Positions 52,486 through 61,038 of a stretch of DNA of 64,000 nucleotides are shown piece by piece (position 1 is the first letter of the stretch; every line of letters starts with the position of its first letter). The notes below the pieces were generated by a model, which saw only the letters and a program-made list of their open reading frames with translations, had not been told where the DNA came from and did not search any database. Position numbers and translations under genes: made by a program. Source of the stretch: Nostoc sp. C052 (lineage in GTDB: Bacteria; Cyanobacteriota; Cyanobacteriia; Cyanobacteriales; Nostocaceae); contig NZ_CP040272.1 of the NCBI RefSeq assembly GCF_013393905.1, positions 4,212,001 through 4,276,000 on the forward strand, written 5' to 3'.

Positions 52486-52770
52486 TTTTTAGCTCTTGCT
52501 CAAGATTATAGATTTTGAGGCATGATGTAAGAGAGGATACTTAATTTTTACCTCACTCATTTAATAAAGCTTAACTAAAATTTTCTTAGAGATGGTTTCT
52601 ACTAAGGGATTATATTCTTAGGTGATTTTGTTTTCTCTATTTTCAAAGATATTAACTTTCTTATATTAAAAGGTTAAAAACTATTGATATTCTGAACTAG
52701 AACCTATATAATGACGACGGATTTTGTAGCTATCACTACAATCTATAGCTTGAAAGAGGAGGACAATAGA

Positions 52771-53088
52771 TTGGCAAGGAGACGCAAAAGGAAGAGCCGT
52801 CGTCGTCAGGAAGGACGGCGCATCTTGGAACACGTGCCTCAATATAGCATCGAAAGTGGCGAAGAAAAGCCTGTGACAGCAGCGAGAAGATTCATTCAAG
52901 CTGAAGGGATTTTGCCACCGGCATTGCTACTCGTAAAGCGAAATGAACACACTACAGATCGTTATTTCTGGGCAGAAAAGGGACTGTTTGGTGCTCAATA
53001 CGTAGAGGAAAACCATTTCTTGTTTCCTAGTTTGAGGGTGTTAGAACCTTCGCCAGGTCAGGAACCTCTTGCTTTAGCTGGTAGGTGA
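52771..53088 (+). CDS. DUF3155-family cyanobacterial protein
   Basis: A 105-residue soluble basic protein starting with ARRRKRKSRRRQEGRRILEH and continuing VPQYSIESGEEKPVTAARRFI, GILPPALLLVKRNEHTTDRYFWAEKGLFGAQYVEENHFLFPSLR. This is the DUF3155 family, restricted to cyanobacteria as far as I know and without known function. The start is a TTG: AGGAGG at 52757-52762 lies eight bases upstream, and the family begins at this Met-Ala-Arg. An ATG at 52711 would add 20 residues unlike the family. Confidence 0.88.
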   Translation: MARRRKRKSRRRQEGRRILEHVPQYSIESGEEKPVTAARRFIQAEGILPPALLLVKRNEHTTDRYFWAEKGLFGAQYVEENHFLFPSLRVLEPSPGQEPLALAGR

Positions 53089-53537
53089 ACCTATAAATGG
53101 TCATCTTAGGCATTGAATGTGGCTCCTGACTATCATTAACTGGCAAAATTGCTAAGTTTATGCAAAATTTAATTTTTTTTTAGTTTGTAGCTGATTGCCA
53201 GTAAATCTAGTCCAGGTAGTTGGAAAGTAAACCTGTCTCAAACCACGCTAGATTGCATGGGTTGATACTATTTTGATGATGCAGAAGGGAGTTGGTATGG
53301 AGCCAGGCGCGTCTAAAAGTGCTAGTGAAGTTGCGCTCTTATACCGTAGATATTGAGAAAGCTCTGTCAATGAATTTAAGTTAATGAATTTAAATTTTTT
53401 CCCCGCGACACAAGTCGTGGGGAAAACTGACAAAGCACTGGTCTTGATTTCCTCCTTCCTACTTTCCATTGCCTAAAGAGTAGGTCAGGTCAGAAGTCTG
53501 CATATCATAGTTAAAAGATGGTCACGAAAATCAACAA
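53089..53537. other. Intergenic region with one strong inverted repeat
   Basis: 449 bases between convergent genes. At 53397-53426, TTTTCCCCGCGAC pairs with GTCGTGGGGAAAA around a four-base loop with one wobble, a likely bidirectional terminator. No open frame of interest was found. Confidence 0.55.
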
Positions 53538-54068
53538 TTATTTCCCAGGCTTTAGCTGTAGAGTCCTTTGCAACTCACTGAGTTCATCTCGATGGGCAAC
53601 TACAGTGATCCTACTTGAGGAGGTTTGTTCGTTCTGAGTTGTTTCTACTTTGAGCGACACCTTCTCAAGTCTTCCAGACTTTTTCCAATAAAATAGACCA
53701 CTTAAAGGCGACAGCAGAACCATAGCCAGAACAACGGTACTCAAGCGAGGAAAAAGCAGGTATACAACCAGAGATAGACAAATAATCCCGGTAGCTGCGA
53801 GTAAAGTTAGGAATATAGCTAAGAACCAGCTGGGGCGAACAAAACCTTCAAAAGTCACTTGGTTTTGTTCTCGGTCTACCGCTGCCACTCGGTAAGACCG
53901 CGATCGAAAATACTCTTTTAATTGAGACATCAAAGCAGCTTCGTCTTGCTCGGATACCAGTTGCACTATTTCTGTGCGGTCTTTAGTCGAGGCACGAATA
54001 AAGAAAAACAGCCCAACCGATAACAACAAGGTTAGCAGGAACGTAGATGGCAGAATAGCAGTATCCAT
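53538..54068 (-). CDS. CCB1-type cofactor assembly protein of complex C (cytochrome b6f)
   Basis: A 176-residue membrane protein with an N-terminal helix (about 8-25, STFLLTLLLSVGLFFFIRASTKDRTE) and two further helices (about 82-103 and 107-126). Between them are a soluble segment with YFRSRSYRVAAVDREQNQVTFEG and a C-terminal domain ending SELQRTLQLKPGK. It matches the family annotated as cofactor assembly of complex C subunit B (CCB1), needed for covalent attachment of heme c_i to cytochrome b6. Recognised from memory of cyanobacterial annotations. It is 134 bases from a PadR gene on the same strand. Confidence 0.78.
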   Translation of the reverse strand: MDTAILPSTFLLTLLLSVGLFFFIRASTKDRTEIVQLVSEQDEAALMSQLKEYFRSRSYRVAAVDREQNQVTFEGFVRPSWFLAIFLTLLAATGIICLSLVVYLLFPRLSTVVLAMVLLSPLSGLFYWKKSGRLEKVSLKVETTQNEQTSSSRITVVAHRDELSELQRTLQLKPGK

Positions 54069-54120
54069 AACGAATTGTTAATGTTTGACTGGAGGAGACT
54101 TATTCATTATCAATTATTCG

Positions 54121-54152
54121 TTATACCAATTTGAACAATGATTGCGACAAAT
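54121..54152. repeat. Interspersed repeat with ATACCAATTTGA core, second copy
   Basis: TTATACCAATTTGA followed by CAATG and GCGACA matches the copy at 18777-18808 with a few substitutions. It lies between the PadR and CCB1 genes. Confidence 0.6.
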
Positions 54153-54202
54153 AGAGCGCCAAAAAGCGATTACTAGCGACTCTTCCACAATCTAAAATCC
54201 TA

Positions 54203-54550
54203 TTACTTTGTCCTCCCGTTAATGTAGTGTTGCCAAAGAAAAGCTAAATCCTGAGCTTGAACTTGCCATTCGGGAGAAACTTGGTACATCCGCCTGGGGC
54301 GTCCCCGTCCTTCGAGTTTCTTCCAATATCCAGTGATTGCTCCTTGGTCTTCCAGAAATTTGATTGCACTATAAAGTACGGTATCTGAAAGTCGATAGAT
54401 GGGATACTCAGTTTCTAATTGCTCGATCAACTCGGTTCCGTAGGATTCACCTTGTAATAAAACAGACAGTATGTAACAAACTGCAAGTTCCTGACAAAGG
54501 TAAGTTGGCGGAGGATTCTCAAAAAAATGATATATATCCTCAAGTTTCAT
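54203..54550 (-). CDS. PadR-family transcriptional regulator
   Basis: A 115-residue protein with the PadR winged helix: CQELAVCYILSVLLQGESYGTELIEQLETEYPIYRLSDTVLYSAIKFLEDQGAITGYWKKLEGRGRPRRMYQVSPEW. The recognition helix and the (R)GRPRRxY wing are clear. PadR proteins are dimeric repressors that respond to small molecules. The C-terminal helix after the domain is short. It lies upstream of the CCB1 gene on the same strand, with a repeat between, so co-transcription is uncertain. The ligand and targets are unknown. Confidence 0.88.
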   Translation of the reverse strand: MKLEDIYHFFENPPPTYLCQELAVCYILSVLLQGESYGTELIEQLETEYPIYRLSDTVLYSAIKFLEDQGAITGYWKKLEGRGRPRRMYQVSPEWQVQAQDLAFLWQHYINGRTK

Positions 54551-55173
54551 GGTTAGTGAATGGCTAAAAAAATGCCTTAGGGTAAGGTCTACAATCCTTG
54601 TAGTCAGTATACAGTGCTACTGCTAAGTGAGTAGTACATATAAAGCTACTTAGACTAGATATCCATTGCGTAAACACCAAATAATCACCCACATCTGTGA
54701 AGTTGTGGGAAGAGTTTGCGAGTTTTAGGGGTACAAAATAATGTATCCCTACCCAAGCTCGATACAGTGTGTTGAGGAGCGAACAGACAGTGGCGAAGTC
54801 ACTATCTTGGTGTTAAGTGATGCCAAAGTGATTAGAACAGCTTAAGCAATAAAATGCCATCGAAGAAATTTTACAGGTAAAATGCTATTTTGTCTGTAAA
54901 TGTTAATAAACACTTTGTTTTACAGTAATTTTCCCAGTGCGGATTATCAAAGCTTACGCTAAAGGATATGTCTGGGTTAAAGCTGCTACGCCAGTGAAAA
55001 CACTTAAGTAGCAACCATTGCTGGTTTCCTCGACAAGAGAATCTCTTGTCTCTTGTGGCAAGTGTGATAGTAAATTTATCAAATAAGACACAAGGGAGGT
55101 GGGTAAAGAACTCTCCATGTCCCCACGTTCCTGTTTACTCTTGTCCCTTAATCAAGCGCAGCACATTGGTACT
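54551..55173. other. Intergenic region between PadR and DUF3611 genes
   Basis: 620 bases between divergent genes. A perfect palindrome with 9-base arms (GACAAGAGA and complement) lies at 55032-55050. A 24-codon frame near 54938 has no ribosome binding site and is not called. No RNA gene recognised. PadR autoregulatory sites would be expected near 54551-54660 but none can be defined. Confidence 0.4.
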
Positions 55174-55752
55174 ATGTCACAAACTCCTGATGCCCCATCA
55201 TCTTCCTCAACTCTGCGGGCAATTGCCCAAACTTTTCGCATGACAGGTTGGATTAGCTTCTGGATTCAGCTAGTACTAGGCGTTGTTTCTAGCATAATTG
55301 TGCTGCTGTTCGCCGTCTTTAATCAAAGAACTGGCAGTCCTAGTAATAATCCTGGGACTGGCTTTGGTGTATTTTTAGCAATTTGTGGACTGGTTGTTTT
55401 GGGTGGGGGGATTTATTTAGCTTACCGTTACACGAGAATTGGCAAGCAATTAGAATCCTCCAATCCCAGCAACCGCCCTCGGAAAAGCGAGACTGTGCAA
55501 GTATTACGCTTAGGGGTGTGGGTGAATTTAGGGGGAACGCTAGTGACTCTTTTGGGGGCGCAGGCGATCGTTGGCACACTGGTAGCACGATCCATATCTC
55601 CACAAGCGATAACTACCCAATTTTTTGACCCTACCCGGATTATTAGCGGTCTAGATATGCTTGTAGTACAGGCAAACACCAACACTGTCTCAGCGCACTT
55701 TGCAGGGCTGGTGGCATCACTTTGGTTACTCAATCGCATTAACCGACCTTAG
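55174..55752 (+). CDS. DUF3611-family membrane protein
   Basis: A 192-residue protein with four hydrophobic helices (about residues 22-45, 65-84, 112-135 and 170-186). The stretches RAIAQTFRMTGWISFWIQLVLGVVS, TGFGVFLAICGLVVLGGGIYLAYRYTRIGKQL and LRLGVWVNLGGTLVTLLGAQAIVGTLVARS are typical of DUF3611, found in cyanobacteria and plants. Function is not established. ATG 55174 is preferred; an upstream ATG at 55099 would add 25 residues of a different character. The gene is followed by a weak terminator-like hairpin. Confidence 0.83.
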   Translation: MSQTPDAPSSSSTLRAIAQTFRMTGWISFWIQLVLGVVSSIIVLLFAVFNQRTGSPSNNPGTGFGVFLAICGLVVLGGGIYLAYRYTRIGKQLESSNPSNRPRKSETVQVLRLGVWVNLGGTLVTLLGAQAIVGTLVARSISPQAITTQFFDPTRIISGLDMLVVQANTNTVSAHFAGLVASLWLLNRINRP

Positions 55753-55779
55753 AAAAGGGAGTCAGAAGAAAAGGTAATA

Positions 55780-55820
55780 GTCAAAAATCAGTAATTCTTT
55801 TGACTTCTTTTCTCCTCTTT
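55780..55820 (+). terminator. Candidate terminator of the DUF3611 gene
   Basis: GTCAAAA and TTTTGAC form a 7-bp stem with an 11-base loop, followed by TTCTTTTCTCC and later TTTTTT. The T-run is interrupted, so the call is moderate. Confidence 0.4.
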
Positions 55821-55985
55821 TTTAGAGGTTGTATGGCAATAATTCAAATATGTTGATTGTAATTTTCCGAAATTATTAAATTACGGTGTGAAGACTAATA
55901 CCAGTTACTTATATTAGCACCCATCTAAAGAGTGATATTAGAACCGTTATCAGGGTGAATTAATCTTTCTTGGAGGTCTGACACT

Positions 55986-56186
55986 ATGAACAAACTAGAG
56001 ATATGGAAATTTGGTATACAAGTACTTTTTAGTACATTGATGATTGGATTGTGTAGTTCCCTAATCTTTATGGAACGCAATAATAGCCAAAACCAGGCAG
56101 TCTACTGGAGTGGTTTATCAGGTGTACTTGCCTACTGGCTACCCTCACCTGCAAACACTCAGGAGTCTCGAAAATCGGAAGATTAA
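55986..56186 (+). CDS. Small membrane protein, 66 residues
   Basis: The frame has a good ribosome binding site (GGAGG nine bases before ATG). The protein has a basic/aromatic N-terminus (NKLEIWKFGIQ), a hydrophobic helix (about 12-28), a polar loop (ERNNSQNQAV) and a second hydrophobic stretch (about 40-53, YWSGLSGVLAYWLPSP), then an acidic/polar tail. It resembles in layout the 65-residue protein beside the NACHT gene. I do not recognise its function. It stands alone, between two terminator-like hairpins. Confidence 0.65.
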   Translation: MNKLEIWKFGIQVLFSTLMIGLCSSLIFMERNNSQNQAVYWSGLSGVLAYWLPSPANTQESRKSED

Positions 56187-56204
56187 TCCCAAATTTTGGA
56201 TTTT

Positions 56205-56248
56205 AAATTTTTCTAGACCTGCCAATCTTGCCAGGGCTAGAAAAATTT
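56205..56248. terminator. Bidirectional-type hairpin before serS
   Basis: AAATTTTTCTAG plus CCTG pairs with CAGG plus CTAGAAAAATTT, with one mismatch and a ten-base loop. The A/T runs inside the stem make it a plausible terminator for the 66-residue gene. It lies 91 bases before serS. Confidence 0.65.
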
Positions 56249-56339
56249 AAATGCTTGCTTTTCTGCTCATACAAAGCCAAAATCAGTATATGCTGATGTG
56301 TTGGCAGGTAGATAATAGGCTAAAAACTGAGAAAAATCT

Positions 56340-57620
56340 GTGCTGGATATCAAGCAAATACGGGAAAATCCGCAATTCGTTCAAGAGAGATTGAATAGTC
56401 GTAGTGGTAAATACGACATTGAACCGATATTACTGTTAGATCGGCAACAACGGGAACTTGAGGGGACACGTAGTCAACTCCAAGCCCGGAGCAACGAAAT
56501 TGGTAAAATAGTCGGACAGAAGATTAAATCTGGGATCAATCCTCAAGACCCAGAAATTCAAGCTTTGCGGGATGAAGGTAACTCTGTTAAAGCGACGCTG
56601 AGTCAACTGGAACCCCAAGAAAAAGACCTCAAAGCTGAAATTGCTCAACTTGTCTTGGCACTTCCCAACTTACCAAGCGACTCTACACCCCTTGGAAAGA
56701 ATGAGGAAGATAACGTAGAAGTGCGCCGTTGGGGTGATGAATACATTCCCCAAAATGCGAATATTCTCCCTCACTGGGAAATTGGCGAAAAGCTGGGTAT
56801 TCTCAATGTTGAACGAGCTGTAAAAGTTGCCCAAAGTCGTTTTGTGACATTAATGGGTGCTGGTGCGGCATTGGAGAGGGCATTAATTCAATTTATGCTC
56901 AGTCTCCATACTCAAGCTGGGTATGTAGAAGTTAGTCCACCACTGTTAGTAAATACCGAGTCTTTGACGGCGACCGGTCAGTTACCCAAGTTTGCGGAAG
57001 AAAGCTTTAAATGCGCTGATGATGACTTGTGGCTGATTCCGACAGCGGAAGTTCCAGTTACAAATCTCTATCGGGGTGAAATTCTTGCTGCTGAAGATTT
57101 GCCTATTTACCACTGTGCCTTTACTCCCTGTTTTCGCCGCGAAGCTGGTAGTTATGGGCGCGATATGCGGGGATTAATTCGCCTGCATCAATTTAACAAG
57201 GTGGAAATGGTGAAATTTGTCGAACCCAGTACGTCTTTTGATGAACTGGAGAAATTGGTAGGGAATGCAGAAGCAATTTTACAGGCGTTGCGGTTGCCTT
57301 ACCGAGTAGTAAATTTAAGTACTGGAGATTTGGGATTTGCCTCTACCAAAACTTATGATTTAGAGGTTTGGTTGCCCTCTTCTGGCAAATACCGTGAAAT
57401 TTCTAGCTGTTCCAATACTATAGATTTCCAGGCACGACGGGCTGATATTCGCTTCAAAGAGGCGGGGAAGAAAGGAACTCAGTTCGTACATACCCTTAAT
57501 GGTTCGGGTTTGGCGGTGGGAAGGACGATGGCAGCAATTTTAGAAAATTATCAACAGCCTGATGGAACGGTGAAGATACCAGAAGTATTGCAACCTTACT
57601 TGGGACGTGAAGTTTTGTAA
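56340..57620 (+). CDS. serS: Serine--tRNA ligase
   Basis: SerRS charges tRNA-Ser and tRNA-Sec. The 426-residue protein starts at GTG (VLDIKQIRENPQFVQERL). It has the N-terminal tRNA-binding coiled coil (about 30-105) and the class II catalytic core: TGQLPKFAEESF, motif 2 FTPCFRREAGSYGRDMRGLIRLHQF and motif 3 NGSGLAVGRTMAAILENYQ. Length is normal. It is followed by a heptamer repeat and rseP on the same strand. Confidence 0.97.
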   Translation: MLDIKQIRENPQFVQERLNSRSGKYDIEPILLLDRQQRELEGTRSQLQARSNEIGKIVGQKIKSGINPQDPEIQALRDEGNSVKATLSQLEPQEKDLKAEIAQLVLALPNLPSDSTPLGKNEEDNVEVRRWGDEYIPQNANILPHWEIGEKLGILNVERAVKVAQSRFVTLMGAGAALERALIQFMLSLHTQAGYVEVSPPLLVNTESLTATGQLPKFAEESFKCADDDLWLIPTAEVPVTNLYRGEILAAEDLPIYHCAFTPCFRREAGSYGRDMRGLIRLHQFNKVEMVKFVEPSTSFDELEKLVGNAEAILQALRLPYRVVNLSTGDLGFASTKTYDLEVWLPSSGKYREISSCSNTIDFQARRADIRFKEAGKKGTQFVHTLNGSGLAVGRTMAAILENYQQPDGTVKIPEVLQPYLGREVL

Positions 57621-57623
57621 TTT

Positions 57624-57694
57624 GTCATTAGTCATTTTTCCTTTGTTATTTACCAATGACCAATGACTAATACCCAATACCCAATGCCCAATTA
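57624..57694. repeat. GTCATTA/CCAATGA heptamer array
   Basis: GTCATTAGTCATT on the left faces CAATGACCAATGACTAATAC and CCAATACCCAATGCCCAATT on the right. It is a short tandemly repeated sequence able to fold on itself, between serS and rseP. Confidence 0.75.
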
Positions 57695-57736
57695 GAATGG
57701 AGATAACTATAGCTTAATATCTTCACAATTTACTCT

Positions 57737-58837
57737 ATGTCAGTTTTAGCAGCGATCGCAGTCTTGGCTGTTTTGATCTTGGTACACGAGTTGGGGCATT
57801 TTGTTGCAGCACGTTCTCAAGGCATTCTCGTTAACCGTTTTTCTTTGGGTTTTGGCCCAGTTCTTTTGAAGTACCAAGGTTCACAAACCGAATACGCTAT
57901 CCGCGCCTTTCCCTTGGGCGGTTTTGTGGGCTTTCCCGATGATGACCCCGATAGCGATGTTCCACCCAATGACCCAAATCTGCTGCGTAACCGTCCAGTT
58001 TTAGACCGGGCGATAGTTATCAGTGCCGGAGTAATCGCCAATTTAATATTTGCCTACTTGGTGTTGGCTCTGCAATTGGGTATTGTCGGCATTCCCAAGG
58101 AATTAACCTATCAAGCTGGTGTCGTTGTCCAGCCTGTTAATCAAGAATCTGTTGCCTATCAAGCAGGAATTCGGGAAGGAGATATTATTCTGGCTGTTAA
58201 CGGTCAAGAACTCCCGGCTTCTGATAAATCAACTCCTTTGCTGACAAAAGAAATTCAAACTCATCCCAATCAGCAAATCGAACTGAAAATTCTGCGTGAA
58301 AACCAACAACAATCCCTGAAATTAACACCAAAATTAGGAACAGATGGCAAAGGTGTAGTTGGTGTGGCACTTAGTCCAAATGCTACGGCAGTTTATCGCC
58401 GTCCTAATAGTCCTTTTGAAATTTTTGGTCTTGCTGCTAATAGATTTCAACAATTATTTGTTGGAACACTCAGCGGTTTTGGGCAGTTAATTACCAACTT
58501 TCAACAAACGGCTGGACAAGTCTCTGGCCCAGTTAATATCGTCAAAATAGGTGCGAAATTAGCTGAGGATAATAGTGCAAACCTGTTGTCTTTTGCGGCA
58601 ATTATCAGCATTAACTTGGCTATTATCAATATTTTGCCTTTACCCGCTTTAGATGGCGGACAACTCGCTTTTCTGCTAATTGAAGGTTTACGCGGTAAGC
58701 CTGTACCTGCCCGAATTCAAGAAGGTGTAATGCAAACCGGTTTGGTGTTACTCTTAGGGTTAGGAATTTTTCTGATTGTTAAAGAAACCACTCAATTAAC
58801 TAGTCAATTGGAGTGGGTACAAAAATTGTTCCAGTGA
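57737..58837 (+). CDS. rseP: RseP-type site-2 zinc metalloprotease
   Basis: An intramembrane protease that cleaves anti-sigma factors and signal-peptide remnants. The 366-residue protein has the first helix with the zinc motif VHELGH (His17, Glu18, His21). A conserved GFVGFPDD loop, a second helix (about 93-115) and a single PDZ domain (about 125-205, GIREGDIILAVNGQEL) follow. The fourth-helix LPLPALDGGQL motif provides the third ligand, Asp. It is annotated in cyanobacteria as RIP metalloprotease. The start ATG is well placed, 117 bases after serS. Confidence 0.95.
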   Translation: MSVLAAIAVLAVLILVHELGHFVAARSQGILVNRFSLGFGPVLLKYQGSQTEYAIRAFPLGGFVGFPDDDPDSDVPPNDPNLLRNRPVLDRAIVISAGVIANLIFAYLVLALQLGIVGIPKELTYQAGVVVQPVNQESVAYQAGIREGDIILAVNGQELPASDKSTPLLTKEIQTHPNQQIELKILRENQQQSLKLTPKLGTDGKGVVGVALSPNATAVYRRPNSPFEIFGLAANRFQQLFVGTLSGFGQLITNFQQTAGQVSGPVNIVKIGAKLAEDNSANLLSFAAIISINLAIINILPLPALDGGQLAFLLIEGLRGKPVPARIQEGVMQTGLVLLLGLGIFLIVKETTQLTSQLEWVQKLFQ

Positions 58838-58860
58838 AAATAGGGAGCGGGGAATAGGGA

Positions 58861-59532
58861 GTGGGGAGTAGGGAAAAGAAACTTTTACCTTTAAAGAAGC
58901 GATCGCTAGAAATTTTAGCTCGTCTGAAGCGTCTTTATCCAGATGCTACTTGCTCTTTGAACTACTCAACGCCTGTACAACTATTGGTAGCAACGATTCT
59001 CTCGGCTCAATGTACTGATGAGCGGGTGAATAAGGTGACACCAGCGTTATTTGGTAAGTTTCCTGATGCTGAGAGTTTAGCGATCGCTGACTTGGTAGAA
59101 TTAGAAAGTTTGGTGCGTTCCACAGGGTTTTATCATAATAAAGCTAAAAACATTCAAGCCGCCTGTCGGATGATTGTAAGTGAGTTTAACTCTGTTGTCC
59201 CTAATCAAATGGAACAGTTGTTAAAGCTTCCAGGTGTGGCTCGGAAGACAGCAAATGTAGTTTTAGCTCATGCTTATGGCATTAACGCTGGCGTGACAGT
59301 AGATACTCACGTCAAGCGCCTCAGCGGACGTTTGGGTTTAACTGAAGCCAAAGACCCCGTTCGCATTGAGCAAGATTTAATGGGTTTATTGCCGCAGCCT
59401 GATTGGGAAAATTGGTCAATTCGGCTGATTTATCACGGTCGTGCTATTTGTAAAGCACGCTCTCCAATTTGTGTTGCTTGTGAGCTTGCCGATTTATGTC
59501 CTGCTGCAAATCAGCCAGTGGTTGTAGGGTAA
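58861..59532 (+). CDS. nth: Endonuclease III (DNA glycosylase/AP lyase)
   Basis: Nth removes oxidised pyrimidines and cuts at abasic sites. The 223-residue form has LVATILSAQCTDERVNKV, the helix-hairpin-helix with the catalytic Lys (LPGVARKTANVVL) and the catalytic Asp (VTVDTHVKRL). A C-terminal 4Fe-4S cluster is formed by Cys in the pattern C-x6-C-x2-C-x5-C (CKARSPICVACELADLC). The start is unclear: GTG 58861 lies inside a GGGGAGTAGGG repeat, and the family begins near LPLKKRSLEILARLKRLYP, about ten codons later. Confidence 0.94.
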   Translation: MGSREKKLLPLKKRSLEILARLKRLYPDATCSLNYSTPVQLLVATILSAQCTDERVNKVTPALFGKFPDAESLAIADLVELESLVRSTGFYHNKAKNIQAACRMIVSEFNSVVPNQMEQLLKLPGVARKTANVVLAHAYGINAGVTVDTHVKRLSGRLGLTEAKDPVRIEQDLMGLLPQPDWENWSIRLIYHGRAICKARSPICVACELADLCPAANQPVVVG

Positions 59533-59608
59533 GCGACACAAGTAACCCCAGAATTGATGGAGAGACTGTAGAATGGAAAACGGTGTCTTTAAATAAGTTA
59601 GAGAATAT

Positions 59609-59911
59609 ATGGCTAAAAAGAGCATGATTGAGCGCGAGAAAAAGCGCACTAGGTTGATAGAAAAGTATGCTGACAAGCGGGAAGCTCTCTTAGAAGAGTT
59701 CAGAAGTGCAGCATCTCCTTTGGATAAGCTAGAAATCCACCGGAAGATTCAACAGCTACCCCGGAATAGTGCGCCCACCCGCCACCGCAACCGTTGCTGG
59801 TTGACTGGTCGTTCTAGAGGTGTTTACCGCGATTTTGGGTTGTCTCGGAACGTGCTACGGGAATGGGCACATGAAGGTCTTTTACCTGGAGTTGTTAAGT
59901 CTAGCTGGTAG
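59609..59911 (+). CDS. rpsN: 30S ribosomal protein S14
   Basis: The 100-residue protein starts [20 protein letters not shown] and contains [41 protein letters not shown], the S14 signature. It is the longer, zinc-free form (no CxxC pair), as usual in cyanobacteria and plastids. It stands outside the main ribosomal protein operon, as is common in cyanobacteria. Confidence 0.97.
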
Positions 59912-59918
59912 TTAAGAG

Positions 59919-59984
59919 TCATTAGTCATTAGTCATTAGTCATTGGTAAAGAACAAATGACAAAGGACAAATGACAAATGACAA
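59919..59984. repeat. GTCATTA heptamer array with inverted AAATGAC partner
   Basis: Four GTCATTA/GTCATTG units are followed by CAAATGACAAAGGACAAATG-type units on the opposite sense, giving a foldable array between rpsN and the next convergent gene. Confidence 0.8.
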
Positions 59985-59988
59985 AATA

Positions 59989-60318
59989 TTATTGACCACA
60001 ACACTTATCAATTCCCAGACTTTCTAAGAGTAGATCGCTGACGGCGTTGGCGATCGCAAACTCTCCGTAAAAGCTATTAGAAAAATCATAGGACTGCATC
60101 TCTGTGACAATGGCAATTACCAGAGAACCAAGGTCATCTTCTCCTTCCATCCGTTGACGCACAAAAATCTGTGCGGCTCGTTGGGCAATATTTTGGTTGA
60201 CTGCTTCGGGGATAAATTCTGTATCTAGCCACCGTTGTAAGCGTTCTCGTAACCATTCACCTTCGAGTAGAGGGTTTTCGGGCGGTGGTAGGGTGATGGG
60301 TGGGATTGGTTGAGTCAT
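59989..60318 (-). CDS. Conserved cyanobacterial protein of unknown function
   Basis: A 109-residue soluble acidic protein with a proline-rich N-terminus (MTQPIPPITLPPPENPLLEGEWLRERLQRWLDTEFIPE) and a helical body (NIAQRAAQIFVRQRMEGEDDLGSLVIAIVTEMQSYDF). It ends in CCGQ. I do not know a named family or function. It is convergent with rpsN and divergent from aat. Confidence 0.75.
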   Translation of the reverse strand: MTQPIPPITLPPPENPLLEGEWLRERLQRWLDTEFIPEAVNQNIAQRAAQIFVRQRMEGEDDLGSLVIAIVTEMQSYDFSNSFYGEFAIANAVSDLLLESLGIDKCCGQ

Positions 60319-60323
60319 CTTTT

Positions 60324-60370
60324 TTTAACGCAGAGGGACGCGGAGGGAAACGCAGAGGAACGCTGAGGTT
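60324..60370. repeat. CGCAGAGG-type dispersed repeat
   Basis: TTAACGCAGAGGGACGCGGAGG and CGCAGAGGAACGCTGAGG form two degenerate copies of the CGCAGAGGCGCAGAG repeat also present in the 82-bp tandem array at 22968. It lies in the promoter region between divergent genes. Confidence 0.65.
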
Positions 60371-60421
60371 GACCTTTAGCATCAAATTGCGTTTCTAAGA
60401 GTGTTTTTTTTATATTTATTT

Positions 60422-60997
60422 ATGCAATATGATATCGCCGCTATTGTTGAGGGCTATGCACAAGGCTATTTTCTCATGGCTGATGAGCGCGATCGCCTAA
60501 GTTGGTACGGAAGTCGCGATCGGACTTTGATTCCTTTGGATGAACGGTTTCGTTACCCCAAGTCTTTGCAGCGTGTCTTGAATCAAGAACGGTTTACTGT
60601 AGCGATTAATCGGGATTTTCAAGCTGTGGTGGCTGGGTGTGCTGACAGAGAGACAACTTGGATTTCACCGGAATTGGAAAAGATTTACTGGCTACTTTAC
60701 CAGAGTGGTTATGCTTTTAGTTTTGAAACTTGGCAGGGTGACGAATTAGCTGGGGGAATTTTGGGGATTGTGATTGGCGGTGCTTTCATTGGTGAGTCGA
60801 TGTTTTACCGTATTCCCGAAGGCTCAAAGGTAGCGATGGTAAAGTTGGTGGAAAGATTGCGTCAGAGGCAATTTGTGTTTTTTGATGCCCAAATGATGAA
60901 TCCCCATTTGGAACGATTTGGTGCTTATCGGGTTGGGGATAAAGAATATCAATCTTTACTTGAGCAAGCCTTGCAACGTGCTTGTAACTTAGTATAA
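60422..60997 (+). CDS. aat: Leucyl/phenylalanyl-tRNA--protein transferase
   Basis: Aat adds Leu or Phe to proteins with N-terminal Lys or Arg, marking them for ClpS/ClpAP degradation. The 191-residue protein has GYAQGYFLMADE (in place of the GxFPM motif), RFRYPKSLQR, the region WISPELEKIYWLLYQSGYAFSFE and IGGAFIGESMFYRIPEGSKVAMVKLVERL with FFDAQMMNPHLERFGAYRV. The ATG at 60422 is used; a slightly longer frame from 60401 is open but adds only seven residues unlike the family. The enzyme is a little shorter than E. coli Aat (234). Confidence 0.9.
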   Translation: MQYDIAAIVEGYAQGYFLMADERDRLSWYGSRDRTLIPLDERFRYPKSLQRVLNQERFTVAINRDFQAVVAGCADRETTWISPELEKIYWLLYQSGYAFSFETWQGDELAGGILGIVIGGAFIGESMFYRIPEGSKVAMVKLVERLRQRQFVFFDAQMMNPHLERFGAYRVGDKEYQSLLEQALQRACNLV

Positions 60998-61038
60998 ATA
61001 AGGACAAGATTATTAATATTGAAGAAGTAGTTTGATTA

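Noticed and set aside
54938..55012. 24-codon frame starting GTG with IIKAYAKGYVWVKAATP
   Set aside because: Too short, no ribosome binding site; could be a gene fragment but cannot be supported.
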